Below are positions 33,819-41,931 of a stretch of DNA of 64,000 nucleotides, piece after piece (position 1 is the stretch's first letter; the number at the start of each line of letters is the position of its first letter). The translations under genes and the position numbers were made by a program. The DNA is from an uncultured Lachnospiraceae bacterium (GTDB taxonomy: Bacteria > Bacillota > Clostridia > Lachnospirales > Lachnospiraceae), in NCBI GenBank assembly GCA_910586725.1, contig CAJUJL010000012.1, positions 3,557 through 67,556 of the forward strand, given 5' to 3'. The notes under the pieces are model-generated. The model was given only the letters and a program-made list of their open reading frames with translations, searched no databases and was not told the origin of the DNA.

Positions 33819-35066
33819 TCATGAGAAGTAGCGTAAAAATATTTCTTTGATATAATCTGAAAAACCGGCTTTTGGAATGTCTTCTGAGGCAATAATATCT
33901 ACGGAGCCGATTTTTTCTGATCCCATCCGGTAGACGGCTTCTCCTATTTTATCTCCTTTTTTCACGGGAGCCGTTACATGTTCCGGAACGGAAATTTCTT
34001 TTTGGATCGCAGAAAAATCTTCCCCGTTTGTGGAAAGATACTGGAACGGATTTTTAAATTCCACCTGAACTGTGTTAAGAGTTCCTTTTTTTACCGGAAG
34101 CGCGGAAAGCTTTTTGTTATGTTCATCCGTATAGATTTTGCATTTGGAAAATCCAGAGTTTAACAGCGCAATCGCGTCGGCAAAGCGGTGTTTGGGGTCA
34201 TCCGCACCCATAATGACGGCGATTAATTTCATGCCGTTTTTTTCTGCCGTAGCGGAAACACAGAATTTTGCCAGACTGGTGGAACCTGTTTTTAATCCGG
34301 TGGCGTATTCATATTGCCGGATCAGTTTGTTGGTGTTGTTTAAGCCGAATTCTTTGGAACCTTTGGCAGTCACATGCGTCATGGTATCCATCCAGATCGT
34401 GCAGTAGTCGTGAATTTTGGGGTAATGAATAATCAACTCGCGCGACATAAGCGCAACGTCATAAGCGCTTGTCATATGCCCGTCAGCGTCCAGACCGCAG
34501 CAGTTGACGAAATGGGTGTTATTCATGCCAAGAGATTTTGCCTTGGCGTTCATTTCTTCTACAAAAGCCTCCTCGCTTCCGCAGATAAATTCTGCCATGG
34601 CGACACATGCGTCGTTTGCGCTTGCAATGCTGATGCATTTAATCATGGTTTCTACATCCTGTGTTTCACCGGCTTCCAGAAATACCTGGGAGCCTCCCAT
34701 GCTGGCGGCATGTTCGGATACGGTTACCGTATCGGTCAAATGAATTGATCCCTTTTCCAATGCTTCAAAAATGAGAATCAAAGTCATGATCTTTGTAATG
34801 CTGGCCGGATGTCTTGCCGTTTTGGAGTCTTTTTCAAAAATGACAGCGCCGGTAGTCGCTTCCATCAGAACGGCGCCTGGAGCAGTGACGGATACGCCAA
34901 GGGCATTTTCGTCTGCGGGCGCATTGGCGTCCTGAGAGGGCGTCTGTGCTTCTGTTTCTGCGGTGGGACTCTCTTGTGTGTATAACAGGTTCGACGGCAG
35001 AAAAGAAGATGCGGCAGAAAAGATTAGAAGGTGAACGCTTAGCAAATACGACAGGAAGGAATGCAT
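33819..35066 (-). CDS. D-alanyl-D-alanine carboxypeptidase (DacF-like, penicillin-binding protein)
   Basis: A 415-residue serine-type peptidase S11 trimming the last D-Ala from peptidoglycan stems. A signal peptide (LSYLLSVHLLIFSAASSF) leads to the active-site motif HPASITKIM (SxxK, residue about 88), SANDAC (SxN) and the KTGS motif in GLKTGSTSLAKF. The C-terminal domain (PBP5_C-like, VKKGDKIGEAVYRMG) ends in a short amphipathic helix (FSDYIKEIFLRYF), which usually holds the enzyme to the outer membrane face. The ATG at 35066 has GGAGG 7 bases upstream. It is transcribed divergently from scpA. Confidence 0.95.
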   Translation of the reverse strand: MHSFLSYLLSVHLLIFSAASSFLPSNLLYTQESPTAETEAQTPSQDANAPADENALGVSVTAPGAVLMEATTGAVIFEKDSKTARHPASITKIMTLILIFEALEKGSIHLTDTVTVSEHAASMGGSQVFLEAGETQDVETMIKCISIASANDACVAMAEFICGSEEAFVEEMNAKAKSLGMNNTHFVNCCGLDADGHMTSAYDVALMSRELIIHYPKIHDYCTIWMDTMTHVTAKGSKEFGLNNTNKLIRQYEYATGLKTGSTSLAKFCVSATAEKNGMKLIAVIMGADDPKHRFADAIALLNSGFSKCKIYTDEHNKKLSALPVKKGTLNTVQVEFKNPFQYLSTNGEDFSAIQKEISVPEHVTAPVKKGDKIGEAVYRMGSEKIGSVDIIASEDIPKAGFSDYIKEIFLRYFS

Positions 35067-35139
35067 ACTCAAACCTCCGTGAATAGTTATAAATTCTCTA
35101 TATAATGTAATCGTTTTCCCAAAAATTTATGACCGAAAC

Positions 35140-35168
35140 TTGAAATTCCATGAAAAATCAACTAGAAT
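35140..35168 (+). promoter_or_regulatory. Sigma-A promoter of scpA-scpB
   Basis: TTGAAA (35140-35145), 17-base spacer, TAGAAT (35163-35168). It lies 36 bases before the chosen scpA start. Confidence 0.7.
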
Positions 35169-35203
35169 AGAACTTGGACTGTAAAAAGAATGGATGGAAT
35201 GCT

Positions 35204-35953
35204 ATGGAATTAACGGTTAAATTAGAGGCGTTTGAAGGTCCTTTGGACTTGCTGCTTCATTTGTTGGACAAGAACAAAGTGAATATTTATGATATTCCGA
35301 TTGTAGAGATTACCAGTCAATATCTGGACTATATTCGTGAAATGCAGCGGCAGGATTTGAATATCATGAGTGAATTTCTGGTTATGGCGGCAACGCTGAT
35401 AGCCATCAAATCCAAAATGCTGCTCCCCAAAGAGGTCAATGAAGACGGGGAAGAGGAAGATCCGAGGGCAGAGCTGGTTCAAAAGCTTTTGGAATATAAA
35501 ATGTATAAGTGCATGTCTTTTGAGCTAAAAGACCGTCAGGTGGACGCCGGACGCGTATTGTACAAAGAACCTACGCTGCCTTTGGAAGTACAGGCTTACG
35601 AAGAGCCCGTAAATTTAGATGAATTGATGTCCGGACTTTCGCTTCACAAATTAAACAATATTTTTCAGTCCGTTATGCGGAGACAGGAAAATAAAATTGA
35701 TAAAGTCCGCGCAGGGTTTGGAAAGATAGAAAAAGAAGAGGTGTCGCTGCCGGAGAAAATGGCCTACCTACAGCAATATGCGGCTTCCCATAAACATTTT
35801 CGCTTTCGGAACCTGCTAAAAGCGCAGAGCAGTAAAATGGAAATTATCGTAAGCTTTCTTGCCATATTAGAGTTAATGAAAATGGGAAAAATTACAATTT
35901 CGCAAAAAGAACTGTTTGACGATATAGAAATTGTATCAAATATGGCTGCATAA
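35204..35953 (+). CDS. scpA: Segregation and condensation protein A
   Basis: A 249-residue kleisin that bridges the SMC head domains with ScpB in chromosome condensation. The family start MELTVKLEAFEGPLDLLLHLLD is clear; DYIREMQRQDLNIMSEFLVMAATLIAIKSKMLLP follows, and the C-terminal winged helix FLAILELMKMGKITISQ contacts the SMC cap. The ATG at 35204 fits the family; an in-frame start at 35174 would add ten residues and has no ribosome site. It is followed by scpB after a 13-base gap. Confidence 0.96.
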   Translation: MELTVKLEAFEGPLDLLLHLLDKNKVNIYDIPIVEITSQYLDYIREMQRQDLNIMSEFLVMAATLIAIKSKMLLPKEVNEDGEEEDPRAELVQKLLEYKMYKCMSFELKDRQVDAGRVLYKEPTLPLEVQAYEEPVNLDELMSGLSLHKLNNIFQSVMRRQENKIDKVRAGFGKIEKEEVSLPEKMAYLQQYAASHKHFRFRNLLKAQSSKMEIIVSFLAILELMKMGKITISQKELFDDIEIVSNMAA

Positions 35954-35966
35954 AACGGGGTTTGAG

Positions 35967-36524
35967 ATGGAAGATAAGGATTATAAAACGATAATAGAAT
36001 CAATACTTTTTACAATGGGCGAGTCGGTTGCGCTTACAAAAATTGCGGCGGCAATTGAATTGGAGCAGGGAGAGACAAAGCGCCTGATTGATGAGCTTGC
36101 CAGGGAGTATATCGAAGAAAACCGCGGAATGCGGATTATGGAACTGGAAGAGGCTTATCAGATGTGTACGAGTCAAAATACATATGAATATCTGATTAAG
36201 ATTGCAAAACAGCCGAAGAAACATGTTTTGACGGAGGTTCTTTTGGAGACATTATCGATCATTGCATATAAGCAGCCGGTGACAAAAGCGGAAATCGAGA
36301 AAATCCGCGGCGTTTCCTGCGACCATGCTGTCAGTAAGCTGGTAGAATACAATCTTGCCATGGAATTGGGACGGTTAGACGCGCCGGGCAGACCGATGCT
36401 TTTTGGGACTACGGAGGAGTTTTTGCGCAGTTTCGGCATCCATTCGCTGGAGGATCTGCCGGAAATGAGTGCGGTGCAGATCGAAGAATTTAAAAGAGAA
36501 GCAGAATCCGAAGTAAAAATATAA
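35967..36524 (+). CDS. scpB: Segregation and condensation protein B
   Basis: A 185-residue partner of ScpA with two winged-helix domains. IESILFTMGESVALTKIAAAIEL starts the first; LLETLSIIAYKQPVTKAEIEKIRGVSCDHAVSKL begins the second, and GRPMLFGTTEEFLRSFGI ends it, all family blocks. The ATG at 35967 has GGGG 6 bases upstream. The pair forms an operon and is followed by a tRNA gene. Confidence 0.95.
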   Translation: MEDKDYKTIIESILFTMGESVALTKIAAAIELEQGETKRLIDELAREYIEENRGMRIMELEEAYQMCTSQNTYEYLIKIAKQPKKHVLTEVLLETLSIIAYKQPVTKAEIEKIRGVSCDHAVSKLVEYNLAMELGRLDAPGRPMLFGTTEEFLRSFGIHSLEDLPEMSAVQIEEFKREAESEVKI

Positions 36525-36555
36525 AATAGGGTATTCCATTTTTTTTAAAATCTGT

Positions 36556-36561
36556 TATAAT
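36556..36561 (+). promoter_or_regulatory. -10 box of tRNA-Pro promoter
   Basis: A perfect TATAAT lies 10 bases before the tRNA 5' end. The region 17 bases further up is T-rich and has no good -35. Confidence 0.5.
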
Positions 36562-36570
36562 ACTACTCAT

Positions 36571-36645
36571 CGGGGTATGGCTCAGTTTGGTCAGAGCGCA
36601 CGGCTGGGGGCCGTGAGGCCGCAGGTTCGAATCCTGTTACCCCGA
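36571..36645 (+). tRNA. tRNA-Pro (anticodon GGG)
   Basis: A complete cloverleaf. Acceptor arm CGGGGTA pairs with TACCCCG, with A as discriminator; the D-arm is GCTC...GAGC; the anticodon arm CACGG/CCGTG encloses loop CTGGGGG, giving anticodon GGG at loop positions 3-5 (reads CCC and CCU); the T-arm is GCAGG with loop TTCGAAT and CCTGT. CCA is not encoded, as often in Firmicutes. Confidence 0.96.
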
Positions 36646-36815
36646 CTTTATTTTTAATTGAAAAGTAAATCCATCGTATTTGCAGTATTTTCTTTCTTAC
36701 TCTTAGGAATTATGTTCTATATGCGATTCTGCAAATTCCACGCCAATTTTCTAAATTCATGTATTATAATTTAACATAAGACAGATGATATTTTTATACA
36801 GAAAAGAGGAATTAT

Positions 36816-37676
36816 ATGAGAAATAGGATTTATTGTAAATTGATTCTGATTTTTGGAGTATGTCTTCTTTCCGGATGTCAGGGTATTCCTAATATTGGGA
36901 AGCCGGAGGCGTCTGACCGTTCGGATAAACCGGAAGAAAAAGGAGAAGTCAGAGCCGCGTTTAAGCAGGATGACAAAAAGAGCGAAGACCAAAAATCTGA
37001 TCCCGGAAAAAGCGCGTCGGGAGCAATTACGGCGTCTGAAGAGACGTTTGATTATGTTGCGCTTGGAAATTCAGTCACCTGCAGTGAAGCGGAAGGAAGC
37101 ATTTGGTGGGGCGATTGGGGAATGGCAGCCACAACGGCGGAACAAGATTATGTACACCTGATTTCCGCCGAGCTGAAAGAGAAGACGAAAAAGCCGGTTA
37201 CGACAATGATTCTGGATTTAAAGAAATGGGAATTGGCAAAAGATCGGAATCGCATATTGAAAAAATACACGGCATATTTTGATGAAAACACGGATTTGAT
37301 TACGATACAGACAGGGGAAAACATTACCGAATTTAAAGAGACGCTGAATACGGATTATATGGCGCTTGTCAAAGTGATAAAAGAGAAAGCGCCCAATGCG
37401 CAGATTATTATGCTGGGAGAGCTTCTTTGGCCTTCCGAGGATATTGAGGCGGCGAAAAAAGCGGCTTGTGAAACATATGATGTTACTTTTTTGGAAATGA
37501 CAGAATTTTTGGATGATTATAACGATATTTACAGATCTGAAATCGGAGGAGTGGTAACAGGGGAAGACGGCAAACAGCACATTATTTCGGACGAAGCGGT
37601 AGCGGCACACCCAAACGATAAGGGCATGGCCTACATTGCAAGGCTGGTAATGGAACAAGTTTCAGTACAGAATTAG
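36816..37676 (+). CDS. SGNH/GDSL hydrolase-like lipoprotein
   Basis: A 286-residue lipoprotein: the lipobox LLSGC (Cys22) ends a short signal peptide, so it is attached to the outer face of the membrane. A Lys/Glu/Ser-rich spacer (25-70) leads to an SGNH-type domain. Block I is VALGNSVTCSEAEG with Ser as likely nucleophile (Asn replaces the usual Asp of GDS), block III is QTGENITEF, in the place of GxND, and block V is HPNDKGMAYIA with the catalytic His. Such enzymes cut acyl or acetyl esters, often on wall polysaccharides. It lies 34 bases before the hydrogenase operon, but a functional link is not evident. Confidence 0.82.
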   Translation: MRNRIYCKLILIFGVCLLSGCQGIPNIGKPEASDRSDKPEEKGEVRAAFKQDDKKSEDQKSDPGKSASGAITASEETFDYVALGNSVTCSEAEGSIWWGDWGMAATTAEQDYVHLISAELKEKTKKPVTTMILDLKKWELAKDRNRILKKYTAYFDENTDLITIQTGENITEFKETLNTDYMALVKVIKEKAPNAQIIMLGELLWPSEDIEAAKKAACETYDVTFLEMTEFLDDYNDIYRSEIGGVVTGEDGKQHIISDEAVAAHPNDKGMAYIARLVMEQVSVQN

Positions 37677-37710
37677 TCTGTAAAAGACAAATGATATATG
37701 GAGGGGTAAC

Positions 37711-38193
37711 ATGTTAGAACAATCTTACTATGACAAGGCCGATGAAATCATCAGCCAGCATGGGACGGAGCAGCGGTTTTTAATTCCGATTATTCAGGAT
37801 ATTCAGAATCAATACCGTTATTTGCCGCCGGACCTTCTAAGCTATGTGGCAAAGCGGCTTGGCATCAATGAGGCAAAGGCTTACAGTGTAGCGACTTTTT
37901 ACGAGAATTTTTCATTTGAGGCAAAAGGCAAATATGTCATCCGTGTTTGCGACGGCACGGCATGTCATGTACGTAAATCAACGGCAATTATCAACCAGAT
38001 TTATGCAGAGACAGGGCTTTCTAAGGATAAGCATACAACGGACGACATGCTCTTTACGCTTGAGACGGTTTCCTGTCTTGGAGCCTGTGGACTGGCTCCG
38101 GTTTTGACGGTCAATGACGTGGTGCATCCGGCTATGACGCCGGAAAAGGTACATGAATTGTTTGAAGAATTGAAAGGTGCGGAAAATCAATGA
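37711..38193 (+). CDS. hydC: NADH-dependent [FeFe] hydrogenase, HydC/NuoE-like subunit
   Basis: A 160-residue thioredoxin-like [2Fe-2S] protein of the NuoE family. The four cluster cysteines are Cys80 and Cys85 in CDGTAC and Cys122 and Cys126 in CLGAC. An N-terminal helical bundle (LIPIIQDIQNQYRYLPPDLL) is also conserved. It heads a three-gene operon with NuoF-like and catalytic subunits and overlaps the next gene by 4 bases. In known electron-bifurcating hydrogenases this set couples NADH and reduced ferredoxin oxidation to hydrogen production, or the reverse. Confidence 0.92.
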   Translation: MLEQSYYDKADEIISQHGTEQRFLIPIIQDIQNQYRYLPPDLLSYVAKRLGINEAKAYSVATFYENFSFEAKGKYVIRVCDGTACHVRKSTAIINQIYAETGLSKDKHTTDDMLFTLETVSCLGACGLAPVLTVNDVVHPAMTPEKVHELFEELKGAENQ

Positions 38194-40100
38194 GATTAGA
38201 AAACAGAGAAGCTTTGGAAGAAAGGCGAAGAGAAGCAAAAGAAACGATGAAGCGGCCGTCGCACCGGATTTTAGTCTGCGCCGGCACGGGATGTCTGGCC
38301 GGGGGTTCTGCCGAGATATATGATAAATTCAAAGAGCTGGCTGCAAAAGAAGAAGGAGTTTCCGTAGAATTCGGTGAAGAAATTGCCCATTCTTCTACAG
38401 GGCACGCCAGGGATCAGGAAATCGTACATACCGGCGTGAAGCGCAGCGGCTGCCATGGATTTTGTGAGATGGGGCCTTTGGTTCGGATAGAGCCGAGCAA
38501 TTATCTTTATGTAAAGGTAAAAGCCGAAGACTGTGAAGAAATTTTTGAAGAAACAATCAAAAATGACAGGCCGGTGGAACGTCTGCTCTACGAAGCGGAC
38601 GGCGTGAAATACGACACGCAGGAGAAAATCCCGTTTTATGAGAAACAGACGAGACTTGTATTGAAAAACTGCGGCCATATTGACGCGGAAAATATTGATG
38701 AATATATAGCAATGGGCGGTTATTCGGCTCTTGAGAAAGTATTGTTTGATATGACGCCGGAAGAAGTTGTCAGTGAAATTTCGGAATCGGATTTAAGGGG
38801 AAGAGGCGGCGGCGGCTTCCGTACCGGTTATAAGTGGCAGCAGGTAGCGCGTCAGAAGACAGAAGAAAAATACGTTGTTTGTAACGGTGACGAAGGAGAT
38901 CCGGGCGCGTTTATGGATCGAAGCGTGATGGAAGGAGATCCGCATAAGATGTTGGAAGGCATGATGATTGCCGGATACGCAGTCGGAGCGTCACAAGGAT
39001 ACATCTATGTAAGAGCGGAATATCCGCTTGCGATCAACCGTCTGAAAACAGCGATTGCCCAGGCAACGGAAGCGGGACTTTTGGGAGAGCATATTTTAGG
39101 GACAGATTTTTCGTTTCAGATACATATTAACCGCGGCGCGGGAGCGTTTGTGTGCGGAGAGGGCAGCGCGCTGACCGCTTCGATTGAAGGAGAGCGTGGG
39201 ATGCCGAGGACGAAGCCTCCGCGGACGGTAGAGCAGGGATTGTTTGCAAAGCCTACCGTTTTAAATAACGTGGAGACTTATGCCAATGTTCCTATGATTA
39301 TCAATGAAGGAGCCGCATGGTACCGTTCCATTGGAACAGAGGGAAGTCCAGGCACAAAAGCATTTGCGCTTACGGGAAGCGTAAAGCATACGGGACTCAT
39401 CGAAGTGCCGATGGGTACGACGCTGCGTAAAATCGTTTATGACATCGGCGGCGGCGTAAAAAATGACGTGCCGTTTAAAGCCGTACAGATTGGCGGCCCC
39501 TCCGGCGGCTGTCTTGTGACAAGCAATCTGGAGGTGAAGCTGGATTTTGATTCCCTGAAAAAATTAAACGCCATGATTGGTTCCGGCGGACTCGTTGTTA
39601 TGGACGAAAACACCTGCATGGTGGAAGTGGCCCGTTTCTTTATGAATTTTACGCAGAACGAAAGCTGCGGCAAATGCGTTCCCTGCCGGGAGGGCACGAA
39701 GCGGATGCTGGATATTTTAGAGGATATTGTATCCGGGAAAGGCACGATGGAATCGTTAAAAACTTTAGAAGAGCTTGGCGAAGCCATTACCAATACGGCG
39801 CTTTGCGGACTTGGAAAAAGCGCGGCGCTGCCTGTTTTATCCACGCTTCGCAATTTCAGAGAGGAATACATAGAGCATGTTGTAGAGAAACGCTGTAAGA
39901 CAGGCACCTGCCAGGCGCTGCAGCAGTATAAAATTCTGCCGGAAAAATGTAAGGGATGTTCGAAATGTGCGAGAAACTGTCCGGTCAACGCAATTGACGG
40001 AAAGGTCAAGGAACCTTTCGTGATCAATCAGGAAGCATGTATTAAGTGCGGAACCTGTCTGGACAACTGTCCGTTTGGCGCAATTGTGAAGGAAAGTTAG
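38190..40100 (+). CDS. hydB: NADH-dependent [FeFe] hydrogenase, HydB/NuoF-like flavoprotein subunit
   Basis: A 636-residue diaphorase subunit. Domains in order: a thioredoxin-like [2Fe-2S] domain (CAGTGCLAGG and CHGFC, residues about 30-125), the NuoF core with the NADH/FMN-binding RGRGGGGFRTG and NGDEGDPGAF motifs, an SLBB domain (PMGTTLRKIVYDIGGG), a [4Fe-4S] site in ESCGKCVPCREG, and a C-terminal two-cluster ferredoxin domain (CKGCSKCARNCP, CIKCGTCLDNCP). It binds NADH and passes electrons between the flavin and the iron-sulphur chain. It lies between hydC (4-base overlap) and hydA. Confidence 0.95.
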   Translation: MRLENREALEERRREAKETMKRPSHRILVCAGTGCLAGGSAEIYDKFKELAAKEEGVSVEFGEEIAHSSTGHARDQEIVHTGVKRSGCHGFCEMGPLVRIEPSNYLYVKVKAEDCEEIFEETIKNDRPVERLLYEADGVKYDTQEKIPFYEKQTRLVLKNCGHIDAENIDEYIAMGGYSALEKVLFDMTPEEVVSEISESDLRGRGGGGFRTGYKWQQVARQKTEEKYVVCNGDEGDPGAFMDRSVMEGDPHKMLEGMMIAGYAVGASQGYIYVRAEYPLAINRLKTAIAQATEAGLLGEHILGTDFSFQIHINRGAGAFVCGEGSALTASIEGERGMPRTKPPRTVEQGLFAKPTVLNNVETYANVPMIINEGAAWYRSIGTEGSPGTKAFALTGSVKHTGLIEVPMGTTLRKIVYDIGGGVKNDVPFKAVQIGGPSGGCLVTSNLEVKLDFDSLKKLNAMIGSGGLVVMDENTCMVEVARFFMNFTQNESCGKCVPCREGTKRMLDILEDIVSGKGTMESLKTLEELGEAITNTALCGLGKSAALPVLSTLRNFREEYIEHVVEKRCKTGTCQALQQYKILPEKCKGCSKCARNCPVNAIDGKVKEPFVINQEACIKCGTCLDNCPFGAIVKES

Positions 40101-40112
40101 GAGGAACATAAG

Positions 40113-41801
40113 ATGGATTATATTACAATAGATTCAAAGAAAGTGCCGATAGAGGGAGAAAAAAACGTACTTTCCTTAATCCGCAAGGCCGGAATCGATC
40201 TGCCGACTTTCTGCTACCATTCGGAGCTGTCCATATACGGCGCGTGCCGCATGTGCGTTGTGGAGGATAACAAAGGCAGGATTTTTGCTTCCTGCTCCGA
40301 ACAGCCCAGGCCGGGGATGATTATTTATACCAATACCAAGCGCATCCAAAGCTATCGCAAACTAATGATCGAGCTTTTGCTTGCGTCCCATGACAGGGAT
40401 TGTACCGTCTGCCACAAAAACGGCATGTGTGAGCTGCAGTCTCTGGCATACAGAGTCGGCGTGCATGACGTTCGTTTTCCAAATACCAGAGAAAAGCGTC
40501 CGATTGACATGAGTTCGCCAAGCATCGTGTTGGATCCGAACAAATGTATTCTTTGCGGCGACTGCGTCCGCACATGCGATGAGATTCAGGGCGTCGGCGC
40601 GATTAATTTCGCGTTCCGCGGTTCGAAAACCCAGGTCATGGCGGCGTTTAACAAAAAATTAAGCGAGACGGAGTGCGTTGGCTGCGGCCAGTGCGCGGCA
40701 GTCTGCCCGACTTCCGCGCTTTCCATACGCTCGAATGTTACCGTGGTATGGGATGCCATTGAAGACGAAAATGTCCGCGTCATTGCGCAGGTAGCTCCGT
40801 CCGTCCGCATTGCGGTAGGCGATCATTTCCAGATTCCCAAGGGCAAAAATTCCTTTGGGAAGCTGGTGGAAGCGCTGCGCATCATGGGATTTGATGAAAT
40901 ATATGACACCAATTTTGCGGCCGATTTGACGGTCATGGAAGAGTCCGCAGAATTTGCGGAGCGTCTTTCCAAAGGAGACAATCTGCCGTTGTTTACATCC
41001 TGCTGCCCGGGATGGGTAAAATACTGTGAAAATAAATATCCGGAATTTGCAGGAAATCTTTCCACCTGCCGTTCTCCGCAGGGAATGTTTTCCGCCGTTT
41101 TAAAAGAGTATTATAGAGAACGGGATGAAAAAGAGGGCAAAAAAACCGTGGTAGTATCTATTATGCCGTGTACTGCCAAAAAAGGAGAAATTTTAAGAGA
41201 AGATAACTATACGGACGGTAAGCAGGATACGGATTTTGTTTTAACTACGACAGAAGTCATCCGTATGATTAAGCAGATGGGGATTCAGTTTGACAAGATT
41301 CAGGGAGAATCTGCCGATATGCCGTTTTCACTGGCTTCCGGCGGAGGCGCGATTTTCGGCGTAACCGGCGGCGTGACAGAAGCCGTTTTGCGGCGGCTGT
41401 CCGAGAAAAAGGATTACGAGTCCTTACGGGAAATCAGCTTTACCGGCGTGCGCGGAGAGGACGGAGTCAAAGAAGCCGTCATAGAACACGGAGGCAGAGA
41501 AGTCCGCATTGCAGTGGTAAACGGGCTTGCCAATGCCGGAAAATTGCTGGACCGCATCAAGGCGAACGAAGCGCAGTATGATTTTGTGGAAGTGATGGCC
41601 TGTAAACGAGGCTGCATCATGGGAGGAGGTCAGCCGGGACCGGCGGGACCAAGAACCAAGAAGAGAAGAATGGAGGGACTCTATAAAGTAGACCAGAGTT
41701 CCAACATCAAATCCGCAGATGAAAATCCGGCCATACAGGCTTTATATCAGGATTTCCTCAAAGGAAAAGAGCATAAGCTGCTACACAGGAATCTTCATTA
41801 G
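40113..41801 (+). CDS. hydA: [FeFe] hydrogenase catalytic subunit HydA
   Basis: A 562-residue enzyme making or using H2. N-terminal [2Fe-2S] cluster (Cys34, 45, 48, 61), a His-Cys3 [4Fe-4S] cluster (His93, Cys97, 100, 106), two ferredoxin [4Fe-4S] clusters (Cys145-155 and Cys188-198), then the H-cluster domain: TSCCPGW (Cys298 ligand, Cys297 proton relay), MPCTAKKGE (Cys353) and MACKRGC (Cys497, Cys501). All H-cluster ligands are present. AGGAGG precedes the ATG. Maturation proteins HydE, HydF and HydG are not in this window and must be elsewhere. A strong terminator ends the operon. Confidence 0.97.
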   Translation: MDYITIDSKKVPIEGEKNVLSLIRKAGIDLPTFCYHSELSIYGACRMCVVEDNKGRIFASCSEQPRPGMIIYTNTKRIQSYRKLMIELLLASHDRDCTVCHKNGMCELQSLAYRVGVHDVRFPNTREKRPIDMSSPSIVLDPNKCILCGDCVRTCDEIQGVGAINFAFRGSKTQVMAAFNKKLSETECVGCGQCAAVCPTSALSIRSNVTVVWDAIEDENVRVIAQVAPSVRIAVGDHFQIPKGKNSFGKLVEALRIMGFDEIYDTNFAADLTVMEESAEFAERLSKGDNLPLFTSCCPGWVKYCENKYPEFAGNLSTCRSPQGMFSAVLKEYYRERDEKEGKKTVVVSIMPCTAKKGEILREDNYTDGKQDTDFVLTTTEVIRMIKQMGIQFDKIQGESADMPFSLASGGGAIFGVTGGVTEAVLRRLSEKKDYESLREISFTGVRGEDGVKEAVIEHGGREVRIAVVNGLANAGKLLDRIKANEAQYDFVEVMACKRGCIMGGGQPGPAGPRTKKRRMEGLYKVDQSSNIKSADENPAIQALYQDFLKGKEHKLLHRNLH

Positions 41802-41809
41802 AAAAAGTA

Positions 41810-41856
41810 AAACGGCATAGACTGGATAAAACAATATCCGGCTATGCCGTTTTTTG
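41810..41856 (+). terminator. Intrinsic terminator after the hydrogenase operon
   Basis: AAAACGGCATAG pairs with CTATGCCGTTTT with an inner GGAT/ATCC pairing, followed by six T. Confidence 0.88.
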
Positions 41857-41884
41857 CATAATCCGGCAAGAGAAAACAGCAGGC

Positions 41885-41902
41885 GGCGGGTTTCTGCCCG
41901 CC
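41885..41902 (+). promoter_or_regulatory. Small GC hairpin before the RNA repair gene
   Basis: GGCGGG and CCCGCC pair around a six-base loop, 30 bases upstream of the start at 41932. It may affect ribosome access or be incidental. Confidence 0.35.
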
Positions 41903-41931
41903 GTAAAAGAAAGAGAGAGGGTGAGCTGAAC

